A stretch of DNA of 64,000 bases, taken from contig NW_023501044.1 in the NCBI RefSeq assembly GCF_014066305.1, positions 884,001-948,000 on the forward strand, written 5' to 3'. This stretch comes from Letharia columbiana (Eukaryota > Ascomycota > Lecanoromycetes > Lecanorales > Parmeliaceae). The notes beneath the pieces are model-generated. The model worked only from the letters and a program-made list of their open reading frames with translations, did no database searches and was not told where the DNA came from. Made by a program: the position numbers and the translations under genes. Shown one piece after another: positions 34,189-48,050 of the stretch; positions within the stretch are counted from its first letter, which is position 1; the number at the start of each line of letters is the position of its first letter.

Positions 34189-35385
34189 ATCGTAGTTCGA
34201 CTATTCGCTTCGCTTATAGTAGTCCTTAACTCAAAAACGCACTAGTTTCAAAGACGCGAAAATTCATTATTCCTTTCTAATTCTACATAGATCTCGTTCT
34301 ATAACTCGAATTCTAATAAATATATTTTAATATATATATACTAGCTTTTATAGATTATAATCCAACTTTCGAATATAAGCCTTAACGGCCTTATCGGCCT
34401 TTTTTTATTAAATTTCCTTAGCCCGAGTAGCTCGCTTTAGAGCCTTCTCCGCCTTTTCTATAGCTATTTCTTTTATTATAATTAAAGATTTATATATTTA
34501 ATTTACTAATATCTATTCTTTCTTCTAAATAATTATTTTAGAAAGTATCTTATATATTCGCTTAACTACGGCCTCTTTATAAATAGTCTTAATATCTCGC
34601 TTAATAATTTATCTCGAATAGTTATTAGTAATAGATTCTTTTATAAACTAAGCTAATAGCTATTATATATTCTTTAAAATAATAAAAGCCTAAGTAGCAA
34701 GTAGTTCTTTAAATTATTAATCGTATTTAATAACGTCTTCGACTTTATAGAGGGTTCTAATAAATACATTCTAATATTATATACCCTTCTCTTTATAGCC
34801 CCGTTAAAATTTCTTATACACCACGCGTATACTCTTAATATCGTATATATTCTTACGCTCGACATTAAGAGATTTTTACTTTTATTTATAATATTTAAGA
34901 TATTATTTTATAAATTATATAATCTAATCTTTATCGAGTAATTTAAAGAAATAATATAAATTTAGAGCGATTTTTAGAATATATTTAGTAGTACTTTAAA
35001 TATAATTTAATTAAAGTAAATACTCGATATTATTTAGATAATTAATATAATTATATAGCGATTATTCTTAAGTCGTAGTAAGACGTATATAAATAGATAT
35101 TCGAGTACTTCTAGAAGCTTATCCCCGAAGCTATCTTTATATCTATCGCGATTTAAGATTATAATACTCTACGGCCGCTATAGCGCTACGAAAATAACTA
35201 TTCTTATACTTATTAATAATCTTCTAGACGAGTTTCTTTTATTTAGAATAAGATATAGATATAGTATAATAGAATAATAATGAATTATAATATAGAGTAT
35301 CAAATCGCGAAAAAACGCGTCTTTAAGACTAGTATGTCTCTAAGTTAAGAACTACTATAAGCGAAGCGAATAGTCGAACTACGAT
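34189..35385 (-). mobile_element. Internally deleted pogo/Fot1-like DNA transposon
   Basis: About 1.2 kb with inverted ends of about 70 bp (left from atcgtagttcgactattcgc at 34189, right the complement ending at 35385). TA lies immediately outside both ends (34187-34188, 35386-35387). Inside, on the minus strand, lie transposase remnants. Full-length relatives are usually about 1.8-2 kb, so the central part is missing. The ends are the least mutated part. TIR structure is firm; the superfamily rests on the N-terminal motif. Confidence 0.7.
34390..35215 (-). pseudogene. pogo/Fot1-like transposase remnant
   Basis: On the minus strand, 35190-35060 reads A-x2-EYYNLKSR-x-I...RQLRG-x-ASRSTR...LT-x3-E-x-SL, resembling the psq/CENP-B helix-turn-helix of fungal pogo transposases (AA-x-YGV-x2-STL-x-RL-x-G, then LT-x2-QE-x-LV). 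Near the C-terminus, 34476-34422 reads AEKALKRATRAKEI, a basic helical tail common in the family. The region between shows a 63-codon open stretch (34674-34865) but no DDE catalytic core that I can recognise. The stops are of RIP type. The protein would have bound the TIRs and cut at TA; this copy cannot. Confidence 0.55.
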
Positions 35386-36125
35386 TATATAGTATTTAAT
35401 AAAATAATAATATAAATAAAGAAAGTTATCTATTTTCCTCTAAATATAAAATATTAAGTTTTTAAAACTTATTATTATTATATTAAAGTATTCTAATTCT
35501 TAATAAAATACTATAATAAATCGTTATTAATAATCTTTTTCTATTAAGAAAAGATAAAATTATTTATTATAACTAATTATATTAATAAAAGTATATTTCT
35601 AAATTATTATAATTATTATAATTATATTATTCTATAGAGAAAGAGAATAATTATTAAAAATTATAATTTTATTCAAATCTTTAATATTAATAATAACTTT
35701 TCTCTTTCGCTTTAGTATTTTTTAAGATCTAACATAAATTATTTTATAAATTATAAAAATAAAAAAGTAAAAGCAGTTAATTTCTTAGATTAGCTTATTT
35801 TATCTTATATATATATTTTATTAAACTTCTTATTAATAAGCTTACGATCTTTTAAAGTTAGAGAATAGATTTTTTTTAAATTTTATTATAGAAGATTACT
35901 AGTTCGTAGTAATTAATATCTATAACTATTTTAATTTAGAAAGATTAATAATATTATTAAAGTCTTTTTAGATATAGAGGTTTTCGTCTAAAATATTTTA
36001 TTTTATTTTAATATACTTTTATTTTTTATAGATAGCCGGGTTTTTAAAATAAGATTTATAATTATTTTCTCGATAGTTAACTTTAATATAATACCTTATA
36101 GGCCCTAGTAGTAGCGGGAATTTTA

Positions 36126-36144
36126 GATCTACTTTACGTAGATC
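36126..36144. repeat. Short perfect hairpin (gatctac / gtagatc)
   Basis: Arms 36126-36132 and 36138-36144 with a 5-base loop, inside a low-RIP island. Function unknown. Confidence 0.6.
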
Positions 36145-36802
36145 GGCTATTTTAATGAATAGTGTAGACTATATAATAAAGACTATACACCGAATTAGAC
36201 AAAATAACCTATTTCAAGTAATTTATATTCTTTATAATATATTAATATAAAGTATCTACCATTCTTACTCATAGTAAGTTTAATAAAACTTATTATTTTT
36301 CTAAATTTATATATTAATAAATAATTAATAAGTAGTTAATAGTAAACTAATAATAGAATAATATAATATCAATTTTATATTAGAGGTTTATTATATATTA
36401 ATCTATTATAAATAATCTTATATAAACTATATTTAATATCTTTAATTATATATTTATACTAGTATATCTAGATAATAAATATCTATTTAATTTACTTAAT
36501 AGTTATTATATCTATTATCTAAATAGCTAAAATAAATATTATACTACGTTATTAATCTATATAATATTATTATATAACGCTATCTCTTCTTTAAACTTTA
36601 ATTATATATTTATCTATATATTAAATAAATATTATATAATATAAATAAATATAATTAATCTATCTAAAGAAAAAATAATATTATATTTAATAGATATATA
36701 TTTAAAATAATTAATTTATAATATTAATTATAACGCTACTTTTTTTTTAAAAAATAAGTCTCTATTAAGATTAAAATAGCTTCTTATAATATTTATATAT
36801 TT

Positions 36803-36855
36803 AATAATATATTATATAATAATATATTATATAATAATATATTATATAATAATAT
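36803..36855. repeat. 15-bp tandem array, 3.5 units
   Basis: aataatatattatat repeated three times plus a partial unit. Confidence 0.85.
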
Positions 36856-39800
36856 AGAAATATAATAATATAATAAAATATTTAAATAAAATATAAAATC
36901 GTTAAGTAATTTATTATAATACTTTATTACTTAATATAATTATAACTTATTAAATAAATTTCTTTATATACTTCCGCTATTCGATTAAGCGAACTTAAGA
37001 ATACTTTAATAGCTTATATATTACTATTAATATATATTAACTTTTTATTCTTATATTTAATATAAAGATTTAAATTAGATAATAAAGTATTATATAGTTT
37101 AATATTAATAAAAAAATAAAAATAATATTAGAAGTATACTTCTTAAAAGTTTTTCGATATAAATATATTATTTAAAATTATTTTATTTAATCTAGAATAG
37201 CTATTAGAATTAATATATAATATATTAATAAAATATAATTAAAATAATATAAATTATAACGCGATTATATATCTTAAAAAAAAAAAAAATTTAATATCTT
37301 AAAATTAATATCTATAATATTTATATTAATTACGTTATTTTATTTTCTTCTCTACTATTACTAATTTTATATTATTATTTTATTCTAATATTTCGTTAAA
37401 TATAAATCTTTTTTTTACTTTAAATTATATTATCTTTCCTTTATCTATATCGCTATTAATATTATATTATAATATCTTCTTTAAATTAATAATAGAATAT
37501 ATAATAATAATCTATATATTTAATTTATTTGTCTTATCTATCTACTCTAGCTAATTATAAAAAAATAAATATATATTTTATATTTTATTACCGCTATCGC
37601 TATATTAGCTTAAAAATCTAAATCTAAAATTTTAATTATAATTTAAAATTAAAGATTAAATTATTATTATTATAGATAAGATTTATAAAAATAAAATATA
37701 GATTAATAAATATTTAATTAATAAGAAATTAAAGAAGTCTAGGAAAATTAGAAAAAGTCGAAGATATCTTCGAAGATAGATAAAGATACTTAATATATAA
37801 AAATATTACGCTAATATTAAAATCGTTAATAATTTTATTACGAGACTTCTATATTATATTAATAAGAAAATATATATTATTATCTATTTTAGAATATTCG
37901 AAGATATTATTTATTTATATAATTTTTCTATTAAAAAAGTATTAATCTATTAATTACTTTTTTTATATATCTTATTATTAAAAAAAAGCTTTATAATTAT
38001 ATTTAATATCTTTTTATATATATAAATTACGCTCGCTAGACTTCTATCTTTTAAAAAGATTATAATTTAAATTATAATATTTAAGAGATAAATATTTATA
38101 TTACTTTTTAACTTTTAATTAATTAACTTTAATTATTTATAGATTTTATTTTTTAATATTTTTCGATAATATAAATATTTATATAATTTTAAATTAAATA
38201 TCTTAATTAAGAGAAAACTCTACTATTAGATACTTTAAAAAGATATTTATTATTTAAATATATTTATTAATATTATAAACTTTACGCTAGAAATTTTTAT
38301 TTTTTAAATTATTTTATAAAATTATTTAGATTAGAATATAGATATATAAATATATAATAAAGTTTAAAATAATATCGTTAATAAATAAATTATATTTATC
38401 TTCTTAAAATTCTTCTAAATTAAATATTAAGTATTTCTTAAATTTCTATTAAATTTAAATTTTAAAGATTTTCTAATAGTTTTTAAATTAGAAATTTAAT
38501 AACTTATATTTTAAATCTTAATATTTATATTTAGATATTATATTTTATATTTTATATAATTTATATCTTATATTTAATAATTTAATATTAATATAAATAA
38601 TTTTAAAGCGCGAAAAATATAGCGGAATTTTTTATAAAGAGTATTTATTTAATAAGTATTTATAAATTCTATTATTTTATAATTTAGATAAATATATTCT
38701 TTATTATTAAAATAAAAATCTTTAAAATAAATTATCTTTATTTTATATAAATTAAATATTATAATTCTAACTTAAAAGTAAAATAACTTCTCTATAAATT
38801 AATTATCGAGTTTTATTAAATTATTTTATATATTTTATATATATAATATAATATTTCTTATTTCTAATATTAAAAAGTTTTATAATATTTATAATTATAA
38901 ATAATTTAAAATAAAAAATATTTAGAATAAAATTAATTTAAAAAATATAAAAGTTCTTTATTATAATAATATACGCGAATATTTTAATTTATTTATATAA
39001 AAGTTAATATAGAAATATTTTATCTAAGCGAATAAGCTCTTTTATTTTAATAATAATAAAATTACTAATTTTAAATATAATTTAATATTTAGATTTTTTA
39101 TATTTTAATAATTAATATTCTAATTTTATTTTAATTTTATCTCTAGCGTAATTAATATCTTAATATAATAAATTTAAAAAAAATAAGATATATTTATTTA
39201 TAAAACTTAATTTTTAATATTATTATAATTTAATATTATAGAAAAAGATTATATTTAATTTATTATAATTAATTTAATATATCTATTATAGTATTAAAGT
39301 AAATAAATTATTATATTTAAAATTAAAAGATTAAAGAGATTAGTCTAACTCTTTAATAATTTTTTTTTTTGATAATAAATTTTTTATATAATTTATTCTT
39401 TAGAATAATTAATTTTAACTCGCTTTTTATATTCTTCTACTTTCTTTTAAAAAATAATAATAATTATTTAAATAATATTAAATATTAAATATAAATTTTC
39501 TATAGCTTTATTATTAATTCTAATTTAAAATATTATATTAAATTAATAAATATAAAGCGAAGCGTTTAAATTTTTTTTTAAATAATAATATCTTAATAAC
39601 GTTATAGTAATTTATATATAAAATAGATATTCTAAAGTCTTTAGATATTTGAATTAGCGAAGTATAATAATAATTATTAAAACAATCTTTTATCGATATT
39701 TATCTTCTTTAAAAAAGATTATTAAATTATTTGAGATTATATACTTTTATAATATTTTAATAAAATATAATTTAATATAAATATTTAGTCTATCTATAAA

Positions 39801-41584
39801 AGCTTAATTTTTTTTTTTAAATAATATCTCTTTTATAATAAAAGACTTTATAAGATTCTTATATTTCGAGTATTCTATTTTTTATATTTTATAATTTTTA
39901 AATATATTAAAAACGTTTAACTCGTCGTTAGATCTTTATTAAGATTCTATTAATATTATATCTCTAGATAAAATAAATCTTTTTTTATATTTTAATTTCG
40001 ATAATATAGTAAGAGCGATATATTAAAATAATTTTTAAAATAATTTTTTTAATTAATATAATAGAGTAATTATATTATTTTTATCTTCGCTAATTATATT
40101 ATAAATTAAAATAATAATATTACTTTTTATTATATAAGTATAATATTATATAATAGAATTTATAATATTATATTTTAAATTTAAAAAAATAATACTTTTT
40201 ATAATCTTTAAAAAGAGTAATATTATTTATTTTAAATATAATTATATTTTTAAAAATAATAATATAATAATAGAGATTTTTATATATTTCTATATTTAAT
40301 AGCTTTATAAATAATAAATAGAAGATTATAATCTATCTTAATCTAAAAAAAAAAAAGTTTAATTATATAGATTTTAATATTTTCTATTATAAAAATAGCT
40401 TTAATTAAAATTTATTAAGCTTACTTTACTATATTAACGAACTTTAAATATACTATATTAATTAAATTACTTTAAATAAAATCTAGAAAAAATAAGATTT
40501 TAATAAAAGAAGTTTATTTTAAATTTATTTTTAATATTTTTAAATAGTTAATAGAGTTAGATAATAACTTTACTTTTAATCTCTTATATAAAATTCTTTA
40601 ATAAAAATATTTATTAAATCTAATATTAAATATTAAATTTAATTTATACTTTTTAAAGATTAAATATTTTATATAATTTTAATTTACTAGCGAAGAGCTA
40701 AATCTTATATTCTATATTTATTACTTTATATTTTTAATAAATATTATTATATAAATATATAAATATATTTTACTTTATTAATCTTTATTAAATTTTTTTT
40801 ATTTAATTTTATTATTCTAGATTTAATAACTTTAATAATATTTATAAACTCGCTTTTATAAGATTTTAGAGTAAGCGATAAGATATTAGCTCTTCTCTTT
40901 CTTTCGTATTAATTTAATTTTATAATAATAATATATACTCTAAAAATTAATTTATATATATTTTAATATAATTTAAATATATTTATAAAAGTAAGAAGAA
41001 ATATATTAATATAAGAAGATTTAGAGAAATTAAGAAGATAATATTAATTATAAATTTTAAACTTTAATTTATTATAATAAGAAGAGTAGAGTTATAAAGC
41101 GTTTATTAATTTAATTTAAATATTATAAATATTTTATATAATAAAGCGAGTTTTATAAATAGCTAATTTTCTATTTAATTTTATATTTAAATCTTTATAA
41201 TAATAATTATAATATATTCTTATTTTTAAAAAATTAATTTAATTTTAAATAATATAATAAAATTTATTTTTTAAGAGGAATAGTTCTATAGTTATAGATT
41301 ATAAAGAAATTAAATAATTTAATTAATTTAATTTAAAGCGAGATAAGAAGTAAAGAAAATTAATAATAAACTTTATTATTTTTAGAGAGATTATCGTCTT
41401 AATAAAATCTTTTCTAACTTTAAAAACTCTATTAAAATAGAATTTAATATTTATTATAGTTAAATAATAGTAATTTAGCTTTTTATAATAATAATAAATT
41501 AAATTAAATAGAAAAATTATAAAAAAATTATTATAATTTTTAATATAATCTCTAAAATATATTTTTATTAATATCGCTTATATT

Positions 41585-42556
41585 TATTAAAAGTAGAATA
41601 TTAGATATATTAGAAATTAAATAATTATAACTAAAAGACTAATTATTAATTTATAAGATATATAGATATTTATATATATAAAATAAATAGCTAATAGTAA
41701 CTAATAATTATTAGTCTTAATAATACGCGATATATTATATAATAGTCGAAGAAGTTAATATTATAATACTCTTCGATAACTTTAAAAGCTAGATTCTCTA
41801 AATCTTAATATATCATATCTTATATATATTAATTTCCAAATTTACGCTTTATATTCGAGATTGATTATTTATTCGATCTCGTTAAACTTATAAAAAACCT
41901 CGATAAGAAAAATAGAAAGAGTATCGAGGCTTTTGAATACCCGTTTCGGGACCTCGGAATGATATGAGGGTTTTTGATATTTTGCCCGTATTATTTCGGG
42001 ACTGATGATTTGCTTATATTACTTCGGGACCTCGGAATAATCTAAGGGTTTTTGATGGTTTCGGGATCTCGAAATGATCTGAGGGTTTTGTTGGTTTGCC
42101 CGTATTGTTTCGGGACCTCGGACGTATGATATGAGGGTTTTTTACCCGTATTGATTTCGGGACCTCGGATGAAATAAGGATTTTAGTTCGACATTTTTTA
42201 TATAGGGATTAAATAACAATAGCCCTCTCGTCGGTGAATATAAGCTAAAAAAATGAGCTGTCGCTATAAGGTGTATCTATTTATAAACAATTATCGAAGA
42301 CTTAGTTTAATATCTATATTAGAAAGTATAAGAATATTTAATATTATTCTACTCGCTTTCGGGCTTATAACCTATTAAAAGTAGAATACTAGATATATTA
42401 GAAATTAAATAATTATAACTAAAAGACTAATTATTAATTTATGAAATATACGAATATTTATATATATAAAATAGATGATTAATAGTAACTAATAATTACT
42501 AGCCCTAGTAATACGCGACATATTATACGATAGCCGAAGGGGCTAATATTATAATA
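41585..42556 (-). mobile_element. Miniature LTR retrotransposon (TRIM-like), copy A
   Basis: 972 bp, minus orientation. LTRs at 42373-42556 (5') and 41585-41768 (3'), both 184 bp, start TG/TA...TTATAATATTAGCC and end CTTTTAA(C/T)A. A 5-bp target duplication, atatt, flanks the element (41580-41584, 42557-42561). The primer-site region beside the 5' LTR resembles ggttataagcccg, the complement of an initiator-Met tRNA anticodon arm. The 600-bp interior has no ORF and is largely a minisatellite (41941-42168). Mobilisation would require a full-length Copia-like partner. Same family as 47385-48405, opposite orientation, more heavily RIP-mutated. Confidence 0.82.
41941..42168 (-). repeat. Minisatellite inside TRIM copy A
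   Basis: About five imperfect units containing tttcgggacctcgga, a TGAGGGTTTTTGAT block and TTTGCCCGTATT. It is the reverse complement of the better preserved array at 47774-48050. Confidence 0.85.
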
Positions 42557-45500
42557 ATATTATAGAATAATAGAGTTTTATTAATTTATTTATAAAATAA
42601 GCTATTTTAATATATATCTTTATATAAAAATTAGTAAATAATAGAATAATCTTAAAGAGATATAAAGAATTAAAAAATATATATATCTTTTTAATTAATA
42701 TAAGAAATACTCTTAGAACTCTAAGTAGATAGTTTTTAAAGTATTATAATTATCTTTTAATATTATAATTTAATAAATAATAATTATACTTTAACGTATT
42801 TCTTAATAATAAAAATAGATTTTAATAGATTTTTTAGAGTCTTTAAATTTTTTAATAAATTAAATATTTTTAATAATTTTTAATAATTTTATCTATTTAA
42901 TCTAATTACTTAATATTATAATTTAAAAATTATTATAAAAAAAAATTTACTTTACGAAGACTCTTTTATAAAGAATCTTCTTAAAAAAATTAATTATAGA
43001 AGAGCGCTTTAATAGCGATAATATACTTATAATCTACTTATATAAATTACTTTTAAATATTAATTTATTAAAATTATTTTTAAAATTATTTTTAAAATTA
43101 TTTTTAAAATTTTATATTAATATTTTTAAAGAAGTAAGAGTTAAAGGTAAATTTAGTAAAAATAATAAAAAATCTTTTTTATTATTAGATTCGTTTTCTT
43201 AATTTAATATAATATTTAAATTATTATTTAATATAATATTCTTAATAATTTAATAGAGATTATTCGTTATAATAATAATATTCTTTTAAAATTAATAAAT
43301 ATTTAAAGTTAATTAATAAATTAAAATATAATTTTATATATTTATATTTATTTTATTATTTATAACACTTTCTAGCGTCTTAAAATATTTATTAATTTTT
43401 TTTTTTAAAATATTTTAAAGATATAATTTTATTTAAATTCTTCTACTCTATCTAAATCTTCTTTTTTATTATTATTTTCTATTATTTTTTAATATAATTA
43501 TTTTAAAAAATAATAGATTTAAAATTAAAACGTTAAAGATCTAGCGCTTATATATTATTACTTTATTATATATTTATTAATTATAAAAAATATATATTAT
43601 ATAATATCGCGAGTTATATTAAGATATTTAAAATAAATTAATTTAATAAATTAAGTTTTTAATAGATTAAAAATTATAAAATAAATAAATAATAGAAATA
43701 ATTAATAGTTATAGATTTAAAAAAGTAATTAATAATATATTACTTTTATAAGAAGATAAAGAAATAAAGAAGAGTTTTAAGAAAATAGATAGATATAAAA
43801 ATATTTTAAAAATAATTAGTTTTATTATAATAGATATCTAAGCTTATTATCTAATTAGATAATAGCTTTTTTTTTTAGAATATTATTATTACTTAATTAA
43901 TTAAATTCTTATTAATATTATTATTAGAAGAAATAAAGAGACTATCTATCTATTTAATATTAATTATTTCTTTTTATAAAATTTAATTTTATTATTTATA
44001 AAATAATATTATTATTATTAATATTCCGCTATATTATATAAATATATTTATTAATTTTTTAAATTATTATCTAGCTTTAAATATTATATAATTAATTTTT
44101 TTAAATAATTTAAATATTCTAATTAGCTTATTCTAATATTTATTAATAAATCTTTTTAAATCTTTTTTAATTATATAGATATCTTATTATTATAAAGATA
44201 ATTAATTTTAAAATTTAAAAATTAGATTTAGAATCTTACTCTCGCGCTATAAAAAGCTCTCTATAAAAAAAAAAAATTTAAATCTAATTTTTAGAATATT
44301 AGATAATTCTATAAAATATTTTAAATTAAAATATAGCGATATTTAATTTATATAGAGTATAAAGTAATATTATTAACGAAGAAAAAATAATTAATTTTTT
44401 AATATTTTCGAGATATTAAAATCGCTAAGTTCGCTTTTTTAATAATTATTATTATAAAAAATTTATAGCTTAAAAATTAATCTATTTATATTCTTTATTA
44501 TTCTTTATAATCTTTTACTTTTTTTATTCTTTTTATTTATTCTAATAATAATAATAATAATTCTTTTATTTATTATAATATATAATAAATTTTTTAAAAT
44601 ATTTAATTTAAAATAAATTAAGAGGATAAATATATAATCTTAATTTATTTTTATAAGCTTTTTATCTAAATTTATTTTAAAAAAGATTTTAAAAAAAAAT
44701 ATAATCTCTTAACCCGCTAATATAAAGAAGTTTAAAATATATAAACTCTTTAAAATAAAGTTAAATTATTAAGAAATTATTATATTAAGTAATATAAAAG
44801 AAAATAAGAATAAAGATAAAGAATTTAATAAGTTAAAATTTATAAAAAATAGATAAGAAGTAAATTTTCTTTTTTTAAGATATTAATATTTTTAATATAT
44901 AATATTTAGAGTAATAATACTTTAGAAGAGAATAAAGTAGATAAAAAGCTTAATAATATTATATATTAAAAAAAGATCTTTAAAAAGAGTATTAAATAAA
45001 TATTTAGAATATCTAAATCGAAGCTTAAATAAGATAATATATTATTTATATCTAAAATTAATAGCTTATCGTATTTTATTAATAATATTTAAATTAAATT
45101 TAATAAGCTTTTATATAACTATCGAGTTATATATCTTATATATTTTAATTTAAATAAAATTATATATATTATTAAATTTATTTGAAAAGATAATATTAAG
45201 TAATATAATTAAAAATAAATTAAGAATAAATATCGCTTTAATTAGAATAATATAAATTAAAAAATTTAATTTATTTCGAATATAATTATAAGTACAATTT
45301 ATCTTAATATTATTTCTATAATTTATTTATTAATTAATTTTTATATATAAATTAAAATTATAGATTTTTTAAAAAAGAATATAATAAATATCTTAATTAT
45401 TACTATAGAATCTAAGGTTTTAATATATTAATTTATAAATAAATATTTATCTAATTCTTTTATCTAGATTTTTAATTTTTTTTAATAATATTATTAATAT

Positions 45501-47384
45501 ATTTAAATTAGATAAAATAAATAAAAAATAATATTTTTATTTTAAAAGTAGATTAAGTCTAAATACTTATTTTTAATACTTTAATATTAATCTTTTAATA
45601 AAATATTTAATTAATCTTTAATATTAGAGTTAAGCTATATATAAATTAACTTTAAAATAAATATAAATATATTAAATCTTCTTATTTTTATTATAATCTA
45701 CTTTTTTAAATAAATAAAATAGATTTTTTATTAAAGTATAATAATTATTAAGATAAGAATTTTATTATATTAAAGAGTAAGTAATAATATAGTAATAAAG
45801 TAAAAAATAAATTAGACTTCTTAAATAACGATCTAGATTATTACTTTAAGAGAATATTATTATTATTATTTTAATATATTAAAAAGTTTAATAATATCTT
45901 TATTAAAGAAAAGTAATTTATATACTAAATATCTATTACTACTTAAGATCTATATTTTATTATCTCTATATATATTTATCTATCTAGATTTATAATTTAT
46001 AATCTATCTCTATTTTATATATATTATATCTTTAAAAAAATATAATTTATTAAGCTATTTAAAAATTTATAATAAATAAAAAATTAATATTAATATTTAC
46101 TTTTATAATAATAATATTCTAAAATATAATAAATAAATTATATTTTATAATTTAAATAGAATATAATATTAAGATAACTTTTATATTTTAAGATATTTAT
46201 TTAATATATATTTATTAAATAATTTATAATAGTAAGATAATAAAAAAAAAGTATTCTTTTAGATTTTCTTAAAGAATTATAATATTTTTTATATATATAT
46301 AGTTACTTTAATATTTTAGCTATATCTTCACTATAAAATAAATAAAATTAAAATTTATTATAAAATATTAATTTTAAATTCTAAAGAATAATTATTAAAG
46401 AATATTAAATAAAAATAAAAATATATAAGTTTAATATAAGGTAATAGCGATAAAATAAGTTATTTATTTATTTTATTTTATTACCTTATATATTATTATA
46501 ATTTTTTTTAAATTTTACTTTACTATATAAAAATCTAAATTAATAAAATAAAATTTAAAGTTTTATATTTTTTTAATTATTTTTAATTTTAATTCTATAT
46601 TATATAGATTACTTAAACTTTATAAATCTTATAATATTTTTATATTAATTAAATAATAAGTAATATTATATATTAAATATTATATATATTAATTTAAAAT
46701 AATATTTTAAATTTTAAATTTTAGTGTTAATATTAATAAGCTTTATTACTTATTTAATAAATTAACTAATTATATTATAAAGCGTTTTTCTAAAAATATA
46801 AATATTATAATAATTAATATATTTATTAATAGTATATTTATCTATCTATCTACTATTTCTAATTTTTTAAAATTATAAAATTAAATAATTAACTTATAAT
46901 ATAATAATAACTTTAATTTCTCGAAGAATATTATCTCTTTATTTTATATTTTAATCTCTATTTAAAATAATATAAAGTTTAATAATATTATTTAGAATAA
47001 AGTATATAAAATTAAATTTATTTTATATAAGAAGAAGATATAGATATTAGTATTAAGAAATAAGATTATAAAATTAAAAAGAGAGAGAATAGAATAATAA
47101 ACTTTAATAAAAAATAAATATAATAATATTTAGATAAGTTATAAATTAATTAATATTAATATTTTAAATATATTAAAAATAAAGCTAATTATATTATAGA
47201 CGGAATTCTTAATTAAACTTTAAAAACGTCTTTAAAATTAAATTAAATTATTTATATAATCTTTTTAAATTAAGATAATACTATTAGATTTATAAAATAA
47301 ATACTTTATATTAGTTATAATAAGAGATTAAATAATAATTATAATAGCTAATATAGCTATCTAATAAGAAGATAGCGTAAAAAT
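42557..47384. other. AT-rich RIP desert between the two opposed TRIM copies
   Basis: No gene recognised. A 12-bp array of aaaattattttt units is at about 43070-43110. Extremely poor in G+C throughout, with stops in all frames. Confidence 0.55.
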
Positions 47385-47570
47385 TGTTATAATATTAGCC
47401 CCTTCGACTATCGTATAATATATCGCGTATTACTAGAGCTAGTAATTACCAGCCACTATCAGCCACCTATTTTATATATATAAATATTCGTATATCTCAT
47501 AAATTAATAATTAGTCTTTTAGTTATAATTATTCAATTATTCTAATATATCTAGTATCCTACTTTTAATA

Positions 47571-47584
47571 GGTTATAAGCCCGG
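47571..47584 (+). other. Primer binding site, initiator-Met tRNA anticodon arm
   Basis: ggttataagcccgg directly abuts the 5' LTR. The complement of a fungal initiator tRNA anticodon arm would read ggttatgagcccgg; the single difference is a G to A (RIP-type) change. Confidence 0.7.
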
Positions 47585-47773
47585 AAGCGGGTAAGGCAGT
47601 ATCAAAACATCCTTACACTTCCTTAGAGATATCAAACTAAGTCTTCGATGATCGTTTATAAATAGATATACCTCATAGCGACAGCCTATTTTTTTGGCTC
47701 ATACCCACCGACGAGAGGGCTATCGCTATTCAATCCCTACACAAAAAATATCGAACTAAAATCCTCATTTCAT

Positions 47774-48050
47774 CCGAGGTCCCGAAACAATACGGGCAAA
47801 ACATCAAAAACCCTTAGATCATTCCGAGGTCCCGAAGCAATACGGGCAAACCATCAGTCCCGAAACAATACGGGCAAACCATCAAAAACCCTCAGATTAT
47901 TCCGAGGTCCCGAAACAACACGGGCAAAACATCAAAAACTCTCAGATCATTCCGAGGTCCCGAAGCAATACGGGCAAACTATCAGTCCTGAAACAATACG
48001 GGCAAAACATCAAAAAACCCTCATATCATTCCGAGGTCTCGAAACGGGTA
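47774..48050 (+). repeat. Higher-order minisatellite of TRIM copy B
   Basis: Units start at ccgaggtcccgaa. Their lengths follow the order 50, 33, 45, 50, 33, about 46, giving two copies of a 128-bp higher-order unit. The 33- and 45-bp units are a full unit cut and rejoined at gcaaaccatca/gtcccgaa. Each unit has a cccg-8-cggg hairpin. CpA is well preserved, in contrast to the flanking LTRs. Confidence 0.88.

Larger units (their letters stand above)
35386..41584. other. AT-rich RIP desert, extremely poor in G+C
   Basis: No gene recognised. One small island of more normal composition lies at about 36095-36225, with a perfect 7-bp hairpin. A 15-bp tandem array is at 36803-36855. The remainder is among the most AT-rich sequence of the window and is probably old transposons mutated near saturation. 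Confidence 0.55.

Noticed and set aside
34674..34865. Independent 63-codon gene
   Set aside because: It lies inside the pogo-like element and is best read as a piece of its broken transposase.
47774..48050. CRISPR-like array
   Set aside because: Units are contiguous without unique spacers, the array lies inside an LTR element, and the genome looks fungal.
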